DNA of 64,000 nucleotides from Actinomycetota bacterium (GCA_018333515.1 JAGXSZ010000022.1:101208-165207), one strand, 5' to 3'. Positions 44,045 to 53,210 are shown, counted from the first letter of the stretch. The notes: a model not told the origin generated them from the sequence alone. Translations and numbers: made by a program.

Positions 44045-45356
44045 TTTGCCTCACCTTCCCGACTCTGACAAGGAGGTTCGGACTCTTGATCGGCCATATC
44101 TGAGCCAGCAAACCAAGCGTCGGCCTCGTAAATAAGAGCATCAAAACGATATCTAGGGCCAAGCCGATGATGAGCGCGAGCGCGAAGCCGCGAATCTGGC
44201 TCACACCCACTAAGAAGACCACGAACATTACGAGCATCGTCACCAAATCGGCGTCGAGACTCGTCTTGAAGCCGTGCCAGAACCCGCTGTCCGCCGCCGT
44301 CCTAAAGGTCTTTCCTTCGCGCACCTCTTCCTTTATGCGCTCGAAGATGATTATTTTAGAGTCGGCCGCTATGCCCAGGCTTAAGATAAGGCCGGCGATA
44401 CCGGGGAGCGTTAGCGTCCAACCATAAAACTGCCCCATCGCGGCGACGACTCCCCAGAATAATATCGCGTAGGTCGTAATGCCCAACCACGTAATAAGAC
44501 CGAGGCCCTGATAGTAGAAGAGCAGATATAACGCGACAAACAAATAGCCCGCGATGCCGGCGATAACACCCGCCCGCAGCGCTTCGGCACCGAGCGTGGC
44601 GCCGACCCGGCGATACTCGAGGATTTCGAGGGTCACTGGGATGGAGCCGCTATTTAAGACGATAGCGATCTCTTTCGCCTCATCTATCGAGCCGATACCC
44701 TCGATGACGGCTTTTCCGTCCGGGATGGCGCCCCTAATATTGGGAGCCGTGATTATCTGGTCATCGAGGACTATGGCGAGTCGCTTGTCGACATTGTTCG
44801 CGGTGATTTGGCCGAACTTCACAGCGCCCTCGTTGTTGAAGGTCATATTGACTATCGGCTGGGCGCCGATTTCCCCACCGAAAGTCGCTTGCGCGCTGCT
44901 GATTGTGTCGCCGGTCAATTCTACCGGACCCAGCACGGGCTTGCCTTCAAGCTTCTGCTTGTTCAACTCGGCCATGTCGTTGATTGCGGCATACGCGTCC
45001 TGAACGATTGCGAACTCGAGAACGGCGGCTTTTCCAAGAATCTCTTTCGCCCGCTCCGGGTCTTTTACTCCCGGGAGCTGAACGACGATGTTGCGCGCGC
45101 CTTCCCGCTGAATCTCGGGTTCGGCGACACCGAGCGCGTTGACGCGCTGGTTGAGTACGAATTCCGCCTGCTCCATCCGTTCTTCCGTTACCTTGACTTC
45201 AGGCGAGTCCTTCGCCTCGTAAGTAACTTGCAGGCCGCCCCTCAGGTCAAGGCCGAGTTTAGCCGATTTTTCGATCGGAAATATCATTACGATAGAAAGC
45301 CCAATCATGATCAGCACTAGACCGAGGGATAACAGGTGCTTTTGCTTGTCAGTCAA
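44037..45356 (-). CDS. secD: protein translocase subunit SecD
   Basis: A 439-residue SecD. An N-terminal helix is followed by LGLDLRGGLQVTYEA (about 33-47), the P1 domain with VVQLPGVKDPERAKEILG, and a C-terminal six-helix bundle with GIAGLILSLGIAADSKIIIFERIKEE and RGFALALIIGLALDIV. It is co-transcribed with secF (8-bp overlap). yajC is not present beside it. Confidence 0.96.
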   Translation of the reverse strand: MTDKQKHLLSLGLVLIMIGLSIVMIFPIEKSAKLGLDLRGGLQVTYEAKDSPEVKVTEERMEQAEFVLNQRVNALGVAEPEIQREGARNIVVQLPGVKDPERAKEILGKAAVLEFAIVQDAYAAINDMAELNKQKLEGKPVLGPVELTGDTISSAQATFGGEIGAQPIVNMTFNNEGAVKFGQITANNVDKRLAIVLDDQIITAPNIRGAIPDGKAVIEGIGSIDEAKEIAIVLNSGSIPVTLEILEYRRVGATLGAEALRAGVIAGIAGYLFVALYLLFYYQGLGLITWLGITTYAILFWGVVAAMGQFYGWTLTLPGIAGLILSLGIAADSKIIIFERIKEEVREGKTFRTAADSGFWHGFKTSLDADLVTMLVMFVVFLVGVSQIRGFALALIIGLALDIVLMLLFTRPTLGLLAQIWPIKSPNLLVRVGKVRQNA

Positions 45357-45368
45357 TTCCTTTCCCCC

Positions 45369-46031
45369 CTACAGAAGTTTTACTCCGTTTATAACCAGAC
45401 CGAACTCGCATCCTAGAAATTCGGCCGCCCTACGGCATATTACCATACGCGATAGGAATATCTCAAAATACTCCATCACCTGGCTGATAGTGGTATCGAT
45501 ATCTATTTCCAGCTCGATCAGCTTGCGGTCGTTATCGACCCGCAAAAACGAGCGCTGAGCGGCGAGGTTGACCCGGTCGTGGATGTCGCGCGTCAACGGG
45601 TCCGGTGTGCGAACCCTGCTGCGATGAACATCGGTCTTATCGCCAAGAATAATCGCCGCGCTTATCGTGCTCGTCGCCATTCCATAATCTTCCTCGTGGT
45701 TGCCGATAGCGTTCATGACAACCATCATCTCCTCGGGAGACATGCCGAGACGTATCAGTACCGACTGCGCGAGCATCGCGGCCGAGACCGCGTGGAAGCT
45801 ACGCCCTATCGCGTTCCCGATATCGTGCAAATAACCGGCCATCCCGGCCAGTTCGGCTTCACGGTCCGGGAAATGCAGCCTGCGCAAGACATTCATGGAG
45901 ATATTGGAGACGAGTTCGGCGTGGCGGAATCCGTGTTCCGTGAAGCCGATGGCTTCCATGTGTTTGTCCGCCTGCGTGATATACGCTTTCACATAAGAGT
46001 CTTCTTTGATTTCAGCTAGAGTTACGGGCAT
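45369..46031 (-). CDS. HD-domain phosphohydrolase
   Basis: A 220-residue HD-superfamily protein. Metal ligands: HGFRHAELV (about 36-44), GYLHDIGNAIGRSFH (about 67-81) and ATSTISAAIILGDKTDVHRSR near 125-145. Proteins of this type are common next to secDF in Gram-positives; the substrate is unknown. It lies 12 bp upstream of secD in the same direction. Confidence 0.85.
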   Translation of the reverse strand: MPVTLAEIKEDSYVKAYITQADKHMEAIGFTEHGFRHAELVSNISMNVLRRLHFPDREAELAGMAGYLHDIGNAIGRSFHAVSAAMLAQSVLIRLGMSPEEMMVVMNAIGNHEEDYGMATSTISAAIILGDKTDVHRSRVRTPDPLTRDIHDRVNLAAQRSFLRVDNDRKLIELEIDIDTTISQVMEYFEIFLSRMVICRRAAEFLGCEFGLVINGVKLL

Positions 46032-46378
46032 CCCCTGCAGCCACCTTCTTCAATTTTGTCATTATATTCATCGTTACACATGCCAACTTCGATCTTACAT
46101 CATTGCGACATAACATCGCCATTATACTATTTAGCGAGGCCATTGTCAGTGAATTCATGCGTATATTAGCTATAAACCCGTACCCGGCAAACGAGTAAGC
46201 TATTTCCGCGCGCTCAGTCGCATGCGGCGGCGGTGTTTTGGCAGGGTTTACGCGTTGACTCGTTCAAAGTAGCGGCCTTTCGCGCGGAGCGTAAAGATAT
46301 CCGATAGGGCTGCCGCTCAACATCGTCGCCGAATTGTTTATCGTGTTGGCGACAGAGAGCGGTCGCGGCGGGCGAAAA
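46032..46378. other. intergenic region
   Basis: About 350 bp between the HD-domain gene start and the dprA stop, both on the minus strand. It should hold the promoter for the HD-secD-secF run near 46,050-46,150. No repeat, RNA or terminator was recognised. Confidence 0.45.
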
Positions 46379-47485
46379 CTATTTTATGCGCAGATAGCAA
46401 CCGTCGATATCGCGCCTGATAAACCCGGATATCTCCAGCGTTAAAAGTAGAACCGAAGCCGTAGCGTTATCGACCGGAATACCGCGCGTGACCTCATCGA
46501 AGCGCTTGGGCTCCCAGCCGAGCTGTGTAAGAAAGTCTTTTTCGGGACCGGAGAGCCTTTCGAGGGGTTCACCCCGGTCGAGCGTTATGCCCGTTAAACT
46601 CAGCGCATCCAACACATCCTGCGCGGACTCTATCAGGTGCGCCCCTTGCTTGATTAGCGCGTTAGTCCCTTTACTCATCGGGCTCTTACTGTAACCGGGC
46701 GCCGCGAAGACATCGCGCCCGTACTCGAGAGCAAAGTCGGCGGTAATAAGGGCGCCGCTTTTCAGGCCCGCCTCGACCACAACGACGCCGTTGCACATGC
46801 CTGCGACAATACGGTTTCGCGCCGGAAAATTGCGCGGAAACGGCTCCGTCCCCAGCGGGTATTCTGAGATTAGAGCGGCGCGCTCCCCTATCCGCGCAAA
46901 GAGGTTCCGGTTCTCCGGCGGATAGACGAGGTCGAGCCCGCACCCGAGCACCGCCGCCGTAAGCCCGCCCGCCTCGAGCGCGCCGGTATGCGCGGCCGTA
47001 TCGATGCCGCGCGCCCCGCCGGAGACGACGAGCACGCCGGCGGCGGCTAGCGCCGAAGCCAACTCCATGGCGAAAGCCTTCCCCCGAAGGGTCGCATGCC
47101 TCGAGCCGACGATAGCTATCGAGGCATCGCAGGCGGGCAGCGCGCCTTTGATGAAAAACGCCTTCGGGCGCCAAGGCGCATCGAGAAGAAGTCGCGGAAA
47201 ACCTTCGTCTTCGTCGGTCATGACGGCGATACCTAGAGCACGAAGTTTCTCTAATTCCGCGTCTAAGTCGATAGCCGCGCGCAAAGCGACCGTCTCGGCT
47301 ACATCTTTATCGGCGAGTCCGAGAGCGCTCAGTGCCATATGGTCGCAATCCCAGAGCGCCCGGGGACCGCCGGCCTTCTTAGCCAAGATATATTGGCGGT
47401 TGCGAAAAGCCGGCACCAGCTTTATGCCCAACCAATACTTTTTGTCGCCTCCATCGGGCATGCCGTCATACGTCTCTAATCGCAT
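46379..47485 (-). CDS. dprA: DNA processing protein DprA
   Basis: Loads RecA on incoming single-stranded DNA during transformation. The Rossmann-like DNA_processg_A domain is clear: IVGSRHATLRGKAFAMELA, VVSGGARGIDTAAHTGAL, PLGTEPFPRNFPARNRIVAG and FAAPGYSKSPMSKGTNALI. A C-terminal winged-helix domain follows. The start at 47485 is chosen for its GGGGGTC upstream and family length (368 residues); the frame runs further to 47608. It sits 61 bp downstream of comM. Confidence 0.94.
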   Translation of the reverse strand: MRLETYDGMPDGGDKKYWLGIKLVPAFRNRQYILAKKAGGPRALWDCDHMALSALGLADKDVAETVALRAAIDLDAELEKLRALGIAVMTDEDEGFPRLLLDAPWRPKAFFIKGALPACDASIAIVGSRHATLRGKAFAMELASALAAAGVLVVSGGARGIDTAAHTGALEAGGLTAAVLGCGLDLVYPPENRNLFARIGERAALISEYPLGTEPFPRNFPARNRIVAGMCNGVVVVEAGLKSGALITADFALEYGRDVFAAPGYSKSPMSKGTNALIKQGAHLIESAQDVLDALSLTGITLDRGEPLERLSGPEKDFLTQLGWEPKRFDEVTRGIPVDNATASVLLLTLEISGFIRRDIDGCYLRIK

Positions 47486-47546
47486 AAGCCGACCCCCTTG
47501 GACGGCGGTAGCGCGACAACGCGCTGATAATACGTGCTGCTTCCCA

Positions 47547-49097
47547 TCATATATACTCTCTGTCCAGCGCGCGATATTGAACCGCTTCGGCGATATGCTC
47601 GATTTCAATCCGCTCGCTCACGGAGAGGTCGGCTATGGTGCGCGAGACCTTCAAGACACGCTCGAACGCCCTTCCGCTCAAGCCCAACTTATCGACCGAT
47701 GTTTCCAGAAAAGAGGTCGCTTCGGAGGTTAAGACGCAAAACTTTTTGACTTCTCTCGCCTTCATGTGCGAATTGGTCACGAGCAACCGTCCGTTGCCGT
47801 TTATGGTCTTTAAGCGCTCGCTCTGCGCATTGCGGGCCGAATCGATGCGGCGTTTTATGGTCGAGGAGGCCTCCCCATCGGGCGAGCGCATGAGTTCGTC
47901 CTTGCTGAGGCGGGGAACCTCGATGTGAATGTCTATCCTATCGAGAAGCGGCCCCGAGATACGCCCGCGGTACTGCTGAACCCGGTGCGGTCCGCAAATG
48001 CATTGCTTCACCCGATCTCCCAGGTGCCCGCACGGGCACGGGTTCATCGCGGCGACTAGCGTAAATCGCGCCGGGTAGGTGAGCGAGCCCGACGCCCGCG
48101 AAATCGTCACTTTGCCCTCCTCCAAAGGCTGGCGCAACACCTGGAGGACACCCTTAGCGAACTCGGGGAACTCGTCGAGAAACAAGATGCCGTTGTGCGA
48201 TAGCGAGACCTCGCCCGGCCTTGGATAACTGCCGCCGCCGATGAGGCCCGCATGGCTTATCGTGTGGTGCGGTTCGCGAAACGGCCGCGTCGTTATCAGC
48301 GACTGCTCGGGGCCGAGCATGCCCGCTACCGAATATACTTTGGTCACGTCGATAGCTTCGTCGAGGCTGAGCGAGGGCAAAATCGAGGGCAGGCGTGACG
48401 CCAACATCGTCTTACCGGAACCCGGAGGGCCGATAAGAAGGATGTTGTGCCCACCCGCCGCGGCGACCTCTAGCGCCCTCTTTATGTGCTCCTGCCCTTT
48501 AACATCCGCAAAATCCGGCTCGAACTCACCCGCATCCGACCTCTCTGCCCGGTAACTCACCGGCTCTATGGGTGCCTTGCCGGCAAAGAAGTCGACGACC
48601 TGGTTGAGGTTGGCGACCGGGAGAATATCTATCCCATCGATAATGGAGGCTTCGCGCGCGCTCTGTGCGGGCAACACCACGCCCCGTTTTCCCTGCGCCT
48701 TAGCGCAAATAGCCAATAGCAGCGCCCCGTTTATCCGCCTTATCTCGCCGGTAAGCGACAACTCGCCGGCGAGCAAATAATCCCCAAAGCGCTCGGCCGG
48801 CACCTGTCCGGTAACGGCAAGTACTCCTAACGCTATCGGAAGGTCGAAGACCGGGCCTTCTTTTCGGATATCCGCCGGGGCCATGTTGACGACGATTCGT
48901 TTCAAGGGAAACTCGAACTCGGAGTTTTCGATGCCGCTGCGAACCCGCTCTTTCGACTCCTGGACCGCCGTGTCGGCAAGGCCGACTATGCTTACTCTCG
49001 GCAGCCCGAGCGAAGCGTCTACCTCTACCTCAACCGGCACGGCACTCATACCCACGACCGTTGCTGAAAGTACCTTAGCCGGCACGAGTCCCTCCAT
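47547..49097 (-). CDS. comM: YifB/ComM-type Mg-chelatase-like AAA+ ATPase
   Basis: ComM is a hexameric helicase that promotes branch migration in natural transformation. An N-terminal Lon-protease-like domain (LGLPRVSIVGLADTAVQESKERV) is followed by an AAA+ domain with Walker A GPPGSGKTMLASRLPS, Walker B GILFLDEFPEF and the zinc-like MNPCPCGHLGD...CICG motif. Met at 49097 (MEGLVPAKVLSATVVGM) fits the family; 516 residues. It precedes dprA, a standard pair. Confidence 0.93.
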   Translation of the reverse strand: MEGLVPAKVLSATVVGMSAVPVEVEVDASLGLPRVSIVGLADTAVQESKERVRSGIENSEFEFPLKRIVVNMAPADIRKEGPVFDLPIALGVLAVTGQVPAERFGDYLLAGELSLTGEIRRINGALLLAICAKAQGKRGVVLPAQSAREASIIDGIDILPVANLNQVVDFFAGKAPIEPVSYRAERSDAGEFEPDFADVKGQEHIKRALEVAAAGGHNILLIGPPGSGKTMLASRLPSILPSLSLDEAIDVTKVYSVAGMLGPEQSLITTRPFREPHHTISHAGLIGGGSYPRPGEVSLSHNGILFLDEFPEFAKGVLQVLRQPLEEGKVTISRASGSLTYPARFTLVAAMNPCPCGHLGDRVKQCICGPHRVQQYRGRISGPLLDRIDIHIEVPRLSKDELMRSPDGEASSTIKRRIDSARNAQSERLKTINGNGRLLVTNSHMKAREVKKFCVLTSEATSFLETSVDKLGLSGRAFERVLKVSRTIADLSVSERIEIEHIAEAVQYRALDREYI

Positions 49098-49280
49098 GTG
49101 TTTAGATATCCGCCGCCAATAGTGCGTTTGCGCTATTACGTATAATAGCGTTTGCACGCGCCCAATGCAATGGCTCGCGGCGGAAATTAAAGGGCGTCTC
49201 GGAGTAGTGAAGAAAGCGGGTGCGTATCCGATATCCGGGCGGCACCGGTCACGATTTGGGGACGGCTTGTCGCCGCAACA

Positions 49281-49901
49281 CTATTTCGGCAGGGCGACGA
49301 CCTTTAGACGCTCCGTCTCGGACTCGTAGTTTTCACAAGTCAATAAGGTCAATCGCTCATCGTCGGTAGGAGCGTATAATTCCGGGTCCTCCGCTCCAAA
49401 GGTCTCTTTGGTTTTTACAATATACGCGTAAACGCGGCCGCGATATGCGACGAGAACCTCGTCGCCGTCTTCCAACTCGCCGAGAAGGCCAAAGGTGGTC
49501 TGAGGCACCCAGTTTGCGGGGTCATAATTGTGCCCGACGATAATGACGTTCTTACCCTCGCCGGGAAACCCGCTCTCCGGGACATGCGCGACGCCTCGCC
49601 TCAAGGAATCCTCCGTGACCACAGGCAGCACCGGAGAGTCGACCCTGATTTTCGGTATGACGACCCAGAAATGCCCCTGCTCTAGAACGATCTTGTTTAT
49701 CGCCGGCGCGGGGCCGACCGCGACATATACTCTTGGGTACAGCAACGTCCCTAGAATCGCTAAGCCGCAAACTAGAAAAATCGCCCCGAGCGCCATGCTG
49801 AGACCGCGCTTCCGGGTGTGCGCGGTATCCTTTTTTTTGCCGCCCTTTGTAATGGCCCGAACATCCTTTATGGCCCGAACATCCTTTTTACCCATGCGCA
49901 T
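49281..49901 (-). CDS. sortase (class D/E-like)
   Basis: Transpeptidase that anchors or links surface proteins. A 206-residue protein with an N-terminal basic stretch and membrane helix (LGAIFLVCGLAILGTLLYP). The sortase triad is present: His in IVGHNYD (about 120), Cys in LLTCEN (about 187) and Arg in ETERLKV (about 198). No substrate with a sorting signal was seen in the window. The N-terminus contains a tandem duplication (DVRAIKDVRAI) from an 18-bp DNA repeat at 49853-49888. It separates comM from yraN, an uncommon insertion. Confidence 0.9.
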   Translation of the reverse strand: MRMGKKDVRAIKDVRAITKGGKKKDTAHTRKRGLSMALGAIFLVCGLAILGTLLYPRVYVAVGPAPAINKIVLEQGHFWVVIPKIRVDSPVLPVVTEDSLRRGVAHVPESGFPGEGKNVIIVGHNYDPANWVPQTTFGLLGELEDGDEVLVAYRGRVYAYIVKTKETFGAEDPELYAPTDDERLTLLTCENYESETERLKVVALPK

Positions 49902-50378
49902 CCTTTAATTGGTACCGGTTCCCGCTCATTACGGCTGTCGTCTTGTTGCGTCGTGCGTTGCGCCGATTGCCCGGCACCGAAAAATTCACCGATATCGTTT
50001 AACAAATATATTATACATCGCTTAGGGCACGGTTTTACAGAATATATTGCTCTGCCTAGTCGCGGCCCATGGCTATCGCGCAACGGCTTGATTGTCAAGG
50101 CATCGAGAGCGCTAACCGTGGGCACGCATGTAAACCTTGTCATGCATCTCGATCGCCGCGGTTCTTTCGAGGCTGTTGGAGAAATTATCCACATCACTTC
50201 CTTCAACGCCAACGTTAGGGATTTGCTCGTAGGAATCGAATATATTCAAATAGACAAAGCGAGCCTGGAAACGCTGATGAGCTTTATACAGGAGCAGGTC
50301 GACTTCGAACACAAAGGAGACCCGACCGAAGCCGGAGCCGAAAACGCGGGATTACTCCGCGACGACGAAAGAGACTAG
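49818..50378 (+). CDS. PilZ-like c-di-GMP-binding domain protein, start unclear
   Basis: The C-terminal 100 residues resemble the second half of a PilZ domain: SRNGLIVKASRALTVGTHVNLVMHL, then VGEIIHITSF and LLVGIEYIQIDKASLETLMSFI. The N-terminal RxxxR motif of c-di-GMP-binding PilZ domains is not seen, and the first 80 codons overlap the sortase gene on the other strand and look non-coding. The only starts near the domain are TTG 50088 and GTG 50118, both too late for a whole domain. It may be a truncated or degenerate PilZ gene. Confidence 0.5.
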   Translation: MRGILFFAALCNGPNILYGPNILFTHAHPLIGTGSRSLRLSSCCVVRCADCPAPKNSPISFNKYIIHRLGHGFTEYIALPSRGPWLSRNGLIVKASRALTVGTHVNLVMHLDRRGSFEAVGEIIHITSFNANVRDLLVGIEYIQIDKASLETLMSFIQEQVDFEHKGDPTEAGAENAGLLRDDERD

Positions 50379-50457
50379 ACGGTTATGCGCTCCTTACGCG
50401 AAAGGCGTAAAGTTTCCGCTCGCATCTACCGATTAAATAGTTATTGCATCCCTAAGC

Positions 50458-50516
50458 GACTGAGTAAAGCGTAGAAAAGCCTATGCGGCCACCGACTGGT
50501 GGCCCTCAGTCTTTTT
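50458..50516 (+). terminator. branched terminator after the PilZ-like ORF
   Basis: Outer stem GACTGAG / CTCAGTC encloses two hairpins, GCGTAG/CTATGC and GGCCAC/GTGGCC, followed by TTTTT. This three-way junction ending in a T-tract is an unusual terminator or a small structured RNA. Confidence 0.7.
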
Positions 50517-50660
50517 AGGAATAGTTTTCAAATCATTTCTCGGTACCTCCGGCCACATTGTTCCTAGGCCCGAACACGCGGATTGTCGCCCAAATGTTGC
50601 GCGTTTCGTGCGGGTTTTGATAAGCTGTTTAAAACTCGATTATGCGGAAAGCAAAGGACG

Positions 50661-51143
50661 ATGGGTAGACAAGACAAAGTTCGAGCGCTAAGCGATTTTA
50701 GTAAAGTGAATTTCAAGATGAAGCGGTTGTTGTTGGCGACTGACGGCTCGGTCCCCGCCATAATGGCTACTAAGTATGCGATTGCCCTGGCTAAGGTCTT
50801 TAACGCGGCCTTAAAAATAATCTTCGTAGACACTAGCGAGGATGAGCACGACTATTCCCGCAACATCGTCATGTTGGAGACCCCCAAGGAAATACGCCAA
50901 AGCACGGCGGGTGTCTCCATTGCGAAAATATACGCGGACAAAAACAAGATCAACTACAACATCGAGATAGTAAAGGGCAACGTTCCAAAGACAATTATCA
51001 AGGCGGCCGCCGATTATGAGGCGGATCTTATTATTATTGGAAATACCGGCCGCACCGGCTTGAAACGACTCGCTCTCGGCAGCGTGTCGGATGCGGTTGT
51101 CAAAGAATCCACTATACCTGTCCTTGTAATAAAGGGCAGTTAG
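50661..51143 (+). CDS. universal stress protein (UspA family)
   Basis: About 160 residues, UspA fold. It begins near MKRLLLATDGSVPAIMATKYAIALA and ends with the ATP-binding signature GNTGRTGLKRLALGS (G-x2-G-x9-G-S) followed by VVKESTIPVLVIK. ATG 50661 has GGA just upstream; ATG 50718, giving MKRLLLATDGS, is the alternative. It is followed 150 bp later by a second Usp gene in the same direction. Confidence 0.9.
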   Translation: MGRQDKVRALSDFSKVNFKMKRLLLATDGSVPAIMATKYAIALAKVFNAALKIIFVDTSEDEHDYSRNIVMLETPKEIRQSTAGVSIAKIYADKNKINYNIEIVKGNVPKTIIKAAADYEADLIIIGNTGRTGLKRLALGSVSDAVVKESTIPVLVIKGS

Positions 51144-51294
51144 AGCCGGATACGGTAAATGTTGTTCCACTTAAACCTCGTTTTGTGCCGTTTACCGACT
51201 TTTACTGTTTTGAGCACAACTTCTGGATTACGCTAATAACGTCAAGCTTTTCACTAAATGGTTGCGAAAAGCGATGCGACTCTAAGGGAGCCAA

Positions 51295-51792
51295 ATGATA
51301 GATAATCTTTACAAATCGACGGCGACGTCGAAAGCGTCGGATGTGCAAGAGTTATTTATCGATATAAAAAAGATATTATTGGCGACAGACGGGTCTCAAT
51401 CATCTATTATGGCAACCGAGCAAGCGATAGCTTGGGCGGGTTTTTTCGGGGCCGCTGTAAGAGCGATTTATGTCGAAAGCGACTACGAAATGCTTGAATC
51501 GCCCTACCTCGAAACCGAAAAGCACCTTAAGGGTAAGCCGGGAGTTGGCCGATGCGCGGAACTGCTAGATGCTGTGAAGCGTTACGCGGAGCAAAACAAC
51601 GTAAGAATAGAGACGCGTGTGCTCCGAGGGCAAGTCGCTAGAACGATAGCCGACTATGCCGAGGTATACGGACCGGACTTGATTGTTATCGGCAACTCGG
51701 AAAAATCAGGAATAAAACGGTCACTCGGAAGTGTCGTAGACGCGGTTATGAAAAACACGGATGTACCGGTACTTGTGATATCGGATAACTAG
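51295..51792 (+). CDS. universal stress protein (UspA family)
   Basis: A 165-residue UspA-like protein. KKILLATDGSQSSIMATEQAI follows an N-terminal extension of 30 residues, and the end reads GNSEKSGIKRSLGS then VMKNTDVPVLVIS. The ATP loop is less canonical (GNSE in place of GxxG) than in the upstream paralogue, so nucleotide binding may differ. ATG 51295 follows AAGGGAGCCAA. Probably a tandem duplicate of the preceding gene that has diverged. Confidence 0.9.
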   Translation: MIDNLYKSTATSKASDVQELFIDIKKILLATDGSQSSIMATEQAIAWAGFFGAAVRAIYVESDYEMLESPYLETEKHLKGKPGVGRCAELLDAVKRYAEQNNVRIETRVLRGQVARTIADYAEVYGPDLIVIGNSEKSGIKRSLGSVVDAVMKNTDVPVLVISDN

Positions 51793-51815
51793 TTGAAAAC
51801 TAAATAGTTGGGACA

Positions 51816-51942
51816 ATGGGCAGGTGCTCGACTCCCCCAGTAGGCTTCAGGCCTAAAAACTTTTTCCCAAACCTTAATGGCTATTGCTCCCGATAGACCA
51901 TAAAGGATCCCCTTTTAACACCTGCCCATTTTCTTTTTTTTT
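51816..51942 (+). ncRNA. candidate multibranched structured RNA with terminator
   Basis: An 11-bp perfect stem ATGGGCAGGTG (51816-51826) / CACCTGCCCAT (51919-51929) encloses three further hairpins: TAGGC/GCCTA (51841-51855), ATGGCTAT/ATAGaCCAT (51877-51901) and AAAGG/CCTTT (51902-51915). A long T-tract (TTTTCTTTTTTTTT) follows. It lies between the second Usp gene and convergent yraN, so it may simply be a shared terminator, but the nested architecture is more elaborate than needed. No known RNA family was recognised. Confidence 0.5.
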
Positions 51943-51945
51943 GCC

Positions 51946-52293
51946 CTAAAACGCGTCTTCGATGTGGGTTATTTGAAAGCCTTCTCCTTGCGCCAGCACG
52001 GAGATAACATCGAATCTCACGCTCTCGAGTTCGGCCAGACTGCGAGCGGTAGCCAAGTATAGCTCCGCCACGTTCCTGATAATTCTTTGCTTTGATACCG
52101 TTACCGCTTCGAAAGGCTCGCCGAACGCCTTGTTTAGCCTGGTCTTGACCTCGCAAAAGACTAGCGTACGACCGGTTACCGCGATAATATCGATCTCACC
52201 CAACTTCGAGCGGTGGTTTCTTTTTATGATGCGGTAATCCTTACCTTTAAGATAATGGACCGCGACATCTTCGCCGGCCTTACCTATAGACAT
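51946..52293 (-). CDS. YraN family predicted endonuclease
   Basis: A 115-residue UPF0102/YraN protein with an endonuclease-like fold: GKAGEDVAVHYLKGKDYRIIKRNHRSKLGEIDIIA and VFCEVKTRLNKAFGEP, which holds the D-ExK nuclease motif. Role unknown; usually found near comM-dprA and rnhB, here separated from them by the Usp/sortase insertion. Confidence 0.92.
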   Translation of the reverse strand: MSIGKAGEDVAVHYLKGKDYRIIKRNHRSKLGEIDIIAVTGRTLVFCEVKTRLNKAFGEPFEAVTVSKQRIIRNVAELYLATARSLAELESVRFDVISVLAQGEGFQITHIEDAF

Positions 52294-52334
52294 GGACCCC
52301 TCACTTAGCTTACGCCCGCATTTAAGGTTCTATC

Positions 52335-52376
52335 GCAAAAAGCCCACGAGCAGTCGATAGACTGCGGTCATGGGCT
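52335..52376 (-). terminator. intrinsic terminator of the MerR-type regulator gene
   Basis: Minus strand AGCCCA...TGGGCT outer stem with inner GCAGTC/GACTGC, followed by TTTTT. It lies 20 bp beyond the stop codon at 52396. Confidence 0.88.
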
Positions 52377-52395
52377 ACCCGAATGCCGATCGGGC

Positions 52396-53103
52396 CTATT
52401 TTACCGCGCTCATATAATCATCGAGTTCTTTCTTGAGCAATAACGATTTCATCTGCGCCGAGAGGTCGCTCAATATCTCTAGAACCTCAGCGATACGCCG
52501 GTCGCGATCATCGCTCTTGTGTCGGATCATCGGTAATAATATCTGCTGAAAAAGCGCCGCTTCTTTGTCGGCCAGGGTCGCGTACATGCGCAGGTGCCGC
52601 GGCTCGATGCCGTATCTGTTCATCTCTCTGGCGATGGTCATGAGGCGTATATCGGCCGATGTGTAGCTCTTGCCTTCAGAGGTTTTAACCGACTGGATTA
52701 TCCCGAAATTCTCGAGCATCTTTGCGACATCCGCTGAAATACCAATGCTGTTGATGGCCTTCTCGGCCGAGACGGGCCCCGCGGTTTCGGAACCGATTTC
52801 TCCTTCGCTATTCTCACGCGCGATTTGCCTGATATCGGTAGTCACCTGCCCCATATCCATCATATCGAGGTTTTGCCTGATAACGTTGAGGGGCATGTAT
52901 TTTTCTTTCTGAAGGCGCAGCGCGAGGTCTAGCCGGCGGACATCATCTTTCGAGAACTTTCGATATCCACCCGCCGTGCGCTCCGGCTTGATCAGATTCT
53001 CTTCTTCATAGTAACGAATCTTGCTGATCGACAGGTCAGGATAGCGCGGTTTCAGCTGCTGAACTACTTCACCTATCGTTAAATAGTCTCTCTTTGTCGC
53101 CAT
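52396..53103 (-). CDS. MerR family regulator, FtsR (Rv1828)-like
   Basis: A 235-residue MerR-type DNA-binding protein. The winged HTH (LTIGEVVQQLKPRYPDLSISKIRYYEEENLIKPERTAGGYRKF) and second helix set (YMPLNVIRQNLD) closely follow actinobacterial Rv1828/FtsR proteins, which control ftsZ in Corynebacterium. ATG 53103 is chosen because GGAGGGAGG lies upstream; the frame runs on to 53178. It lies next to a GarA-like FHA gene, as in Mycobacterium (gcvH-garA-Rv1828). Inference: cell-division regulator. Confidence 0.85.
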   Translation of the reverse strand: MATKRDYLTIGEVVQQLKPRYPDLSISKIRYYEEENLIKPERTAGGYRKFSKDDVRRLDLALRLQKEKYMPLNVIRQNLDMMDMGQVTTDIRQIARENSEGEIGSETAGPVSAEKAINSIGISADVAKMLENFGIIQSVKTSEGKSYTSADIRLMTIAREMNRYGIEPRHLRMYATLADKEAALFQQILLPMIRHKSDDRDRRIAEVLEILSDLSAQMKSLLLKKELDDYMSAVK

Positions 53104-53210
53104 TGCCTGTCCTCCCTCCAAATAATCGCTTGCTTGGGTCACATGATTTTCCATAGGTGCTCTTATACTTGGAGACATCTTATTGTCCGTCCCGTCTCCG
53201 TTTGTCTCAA

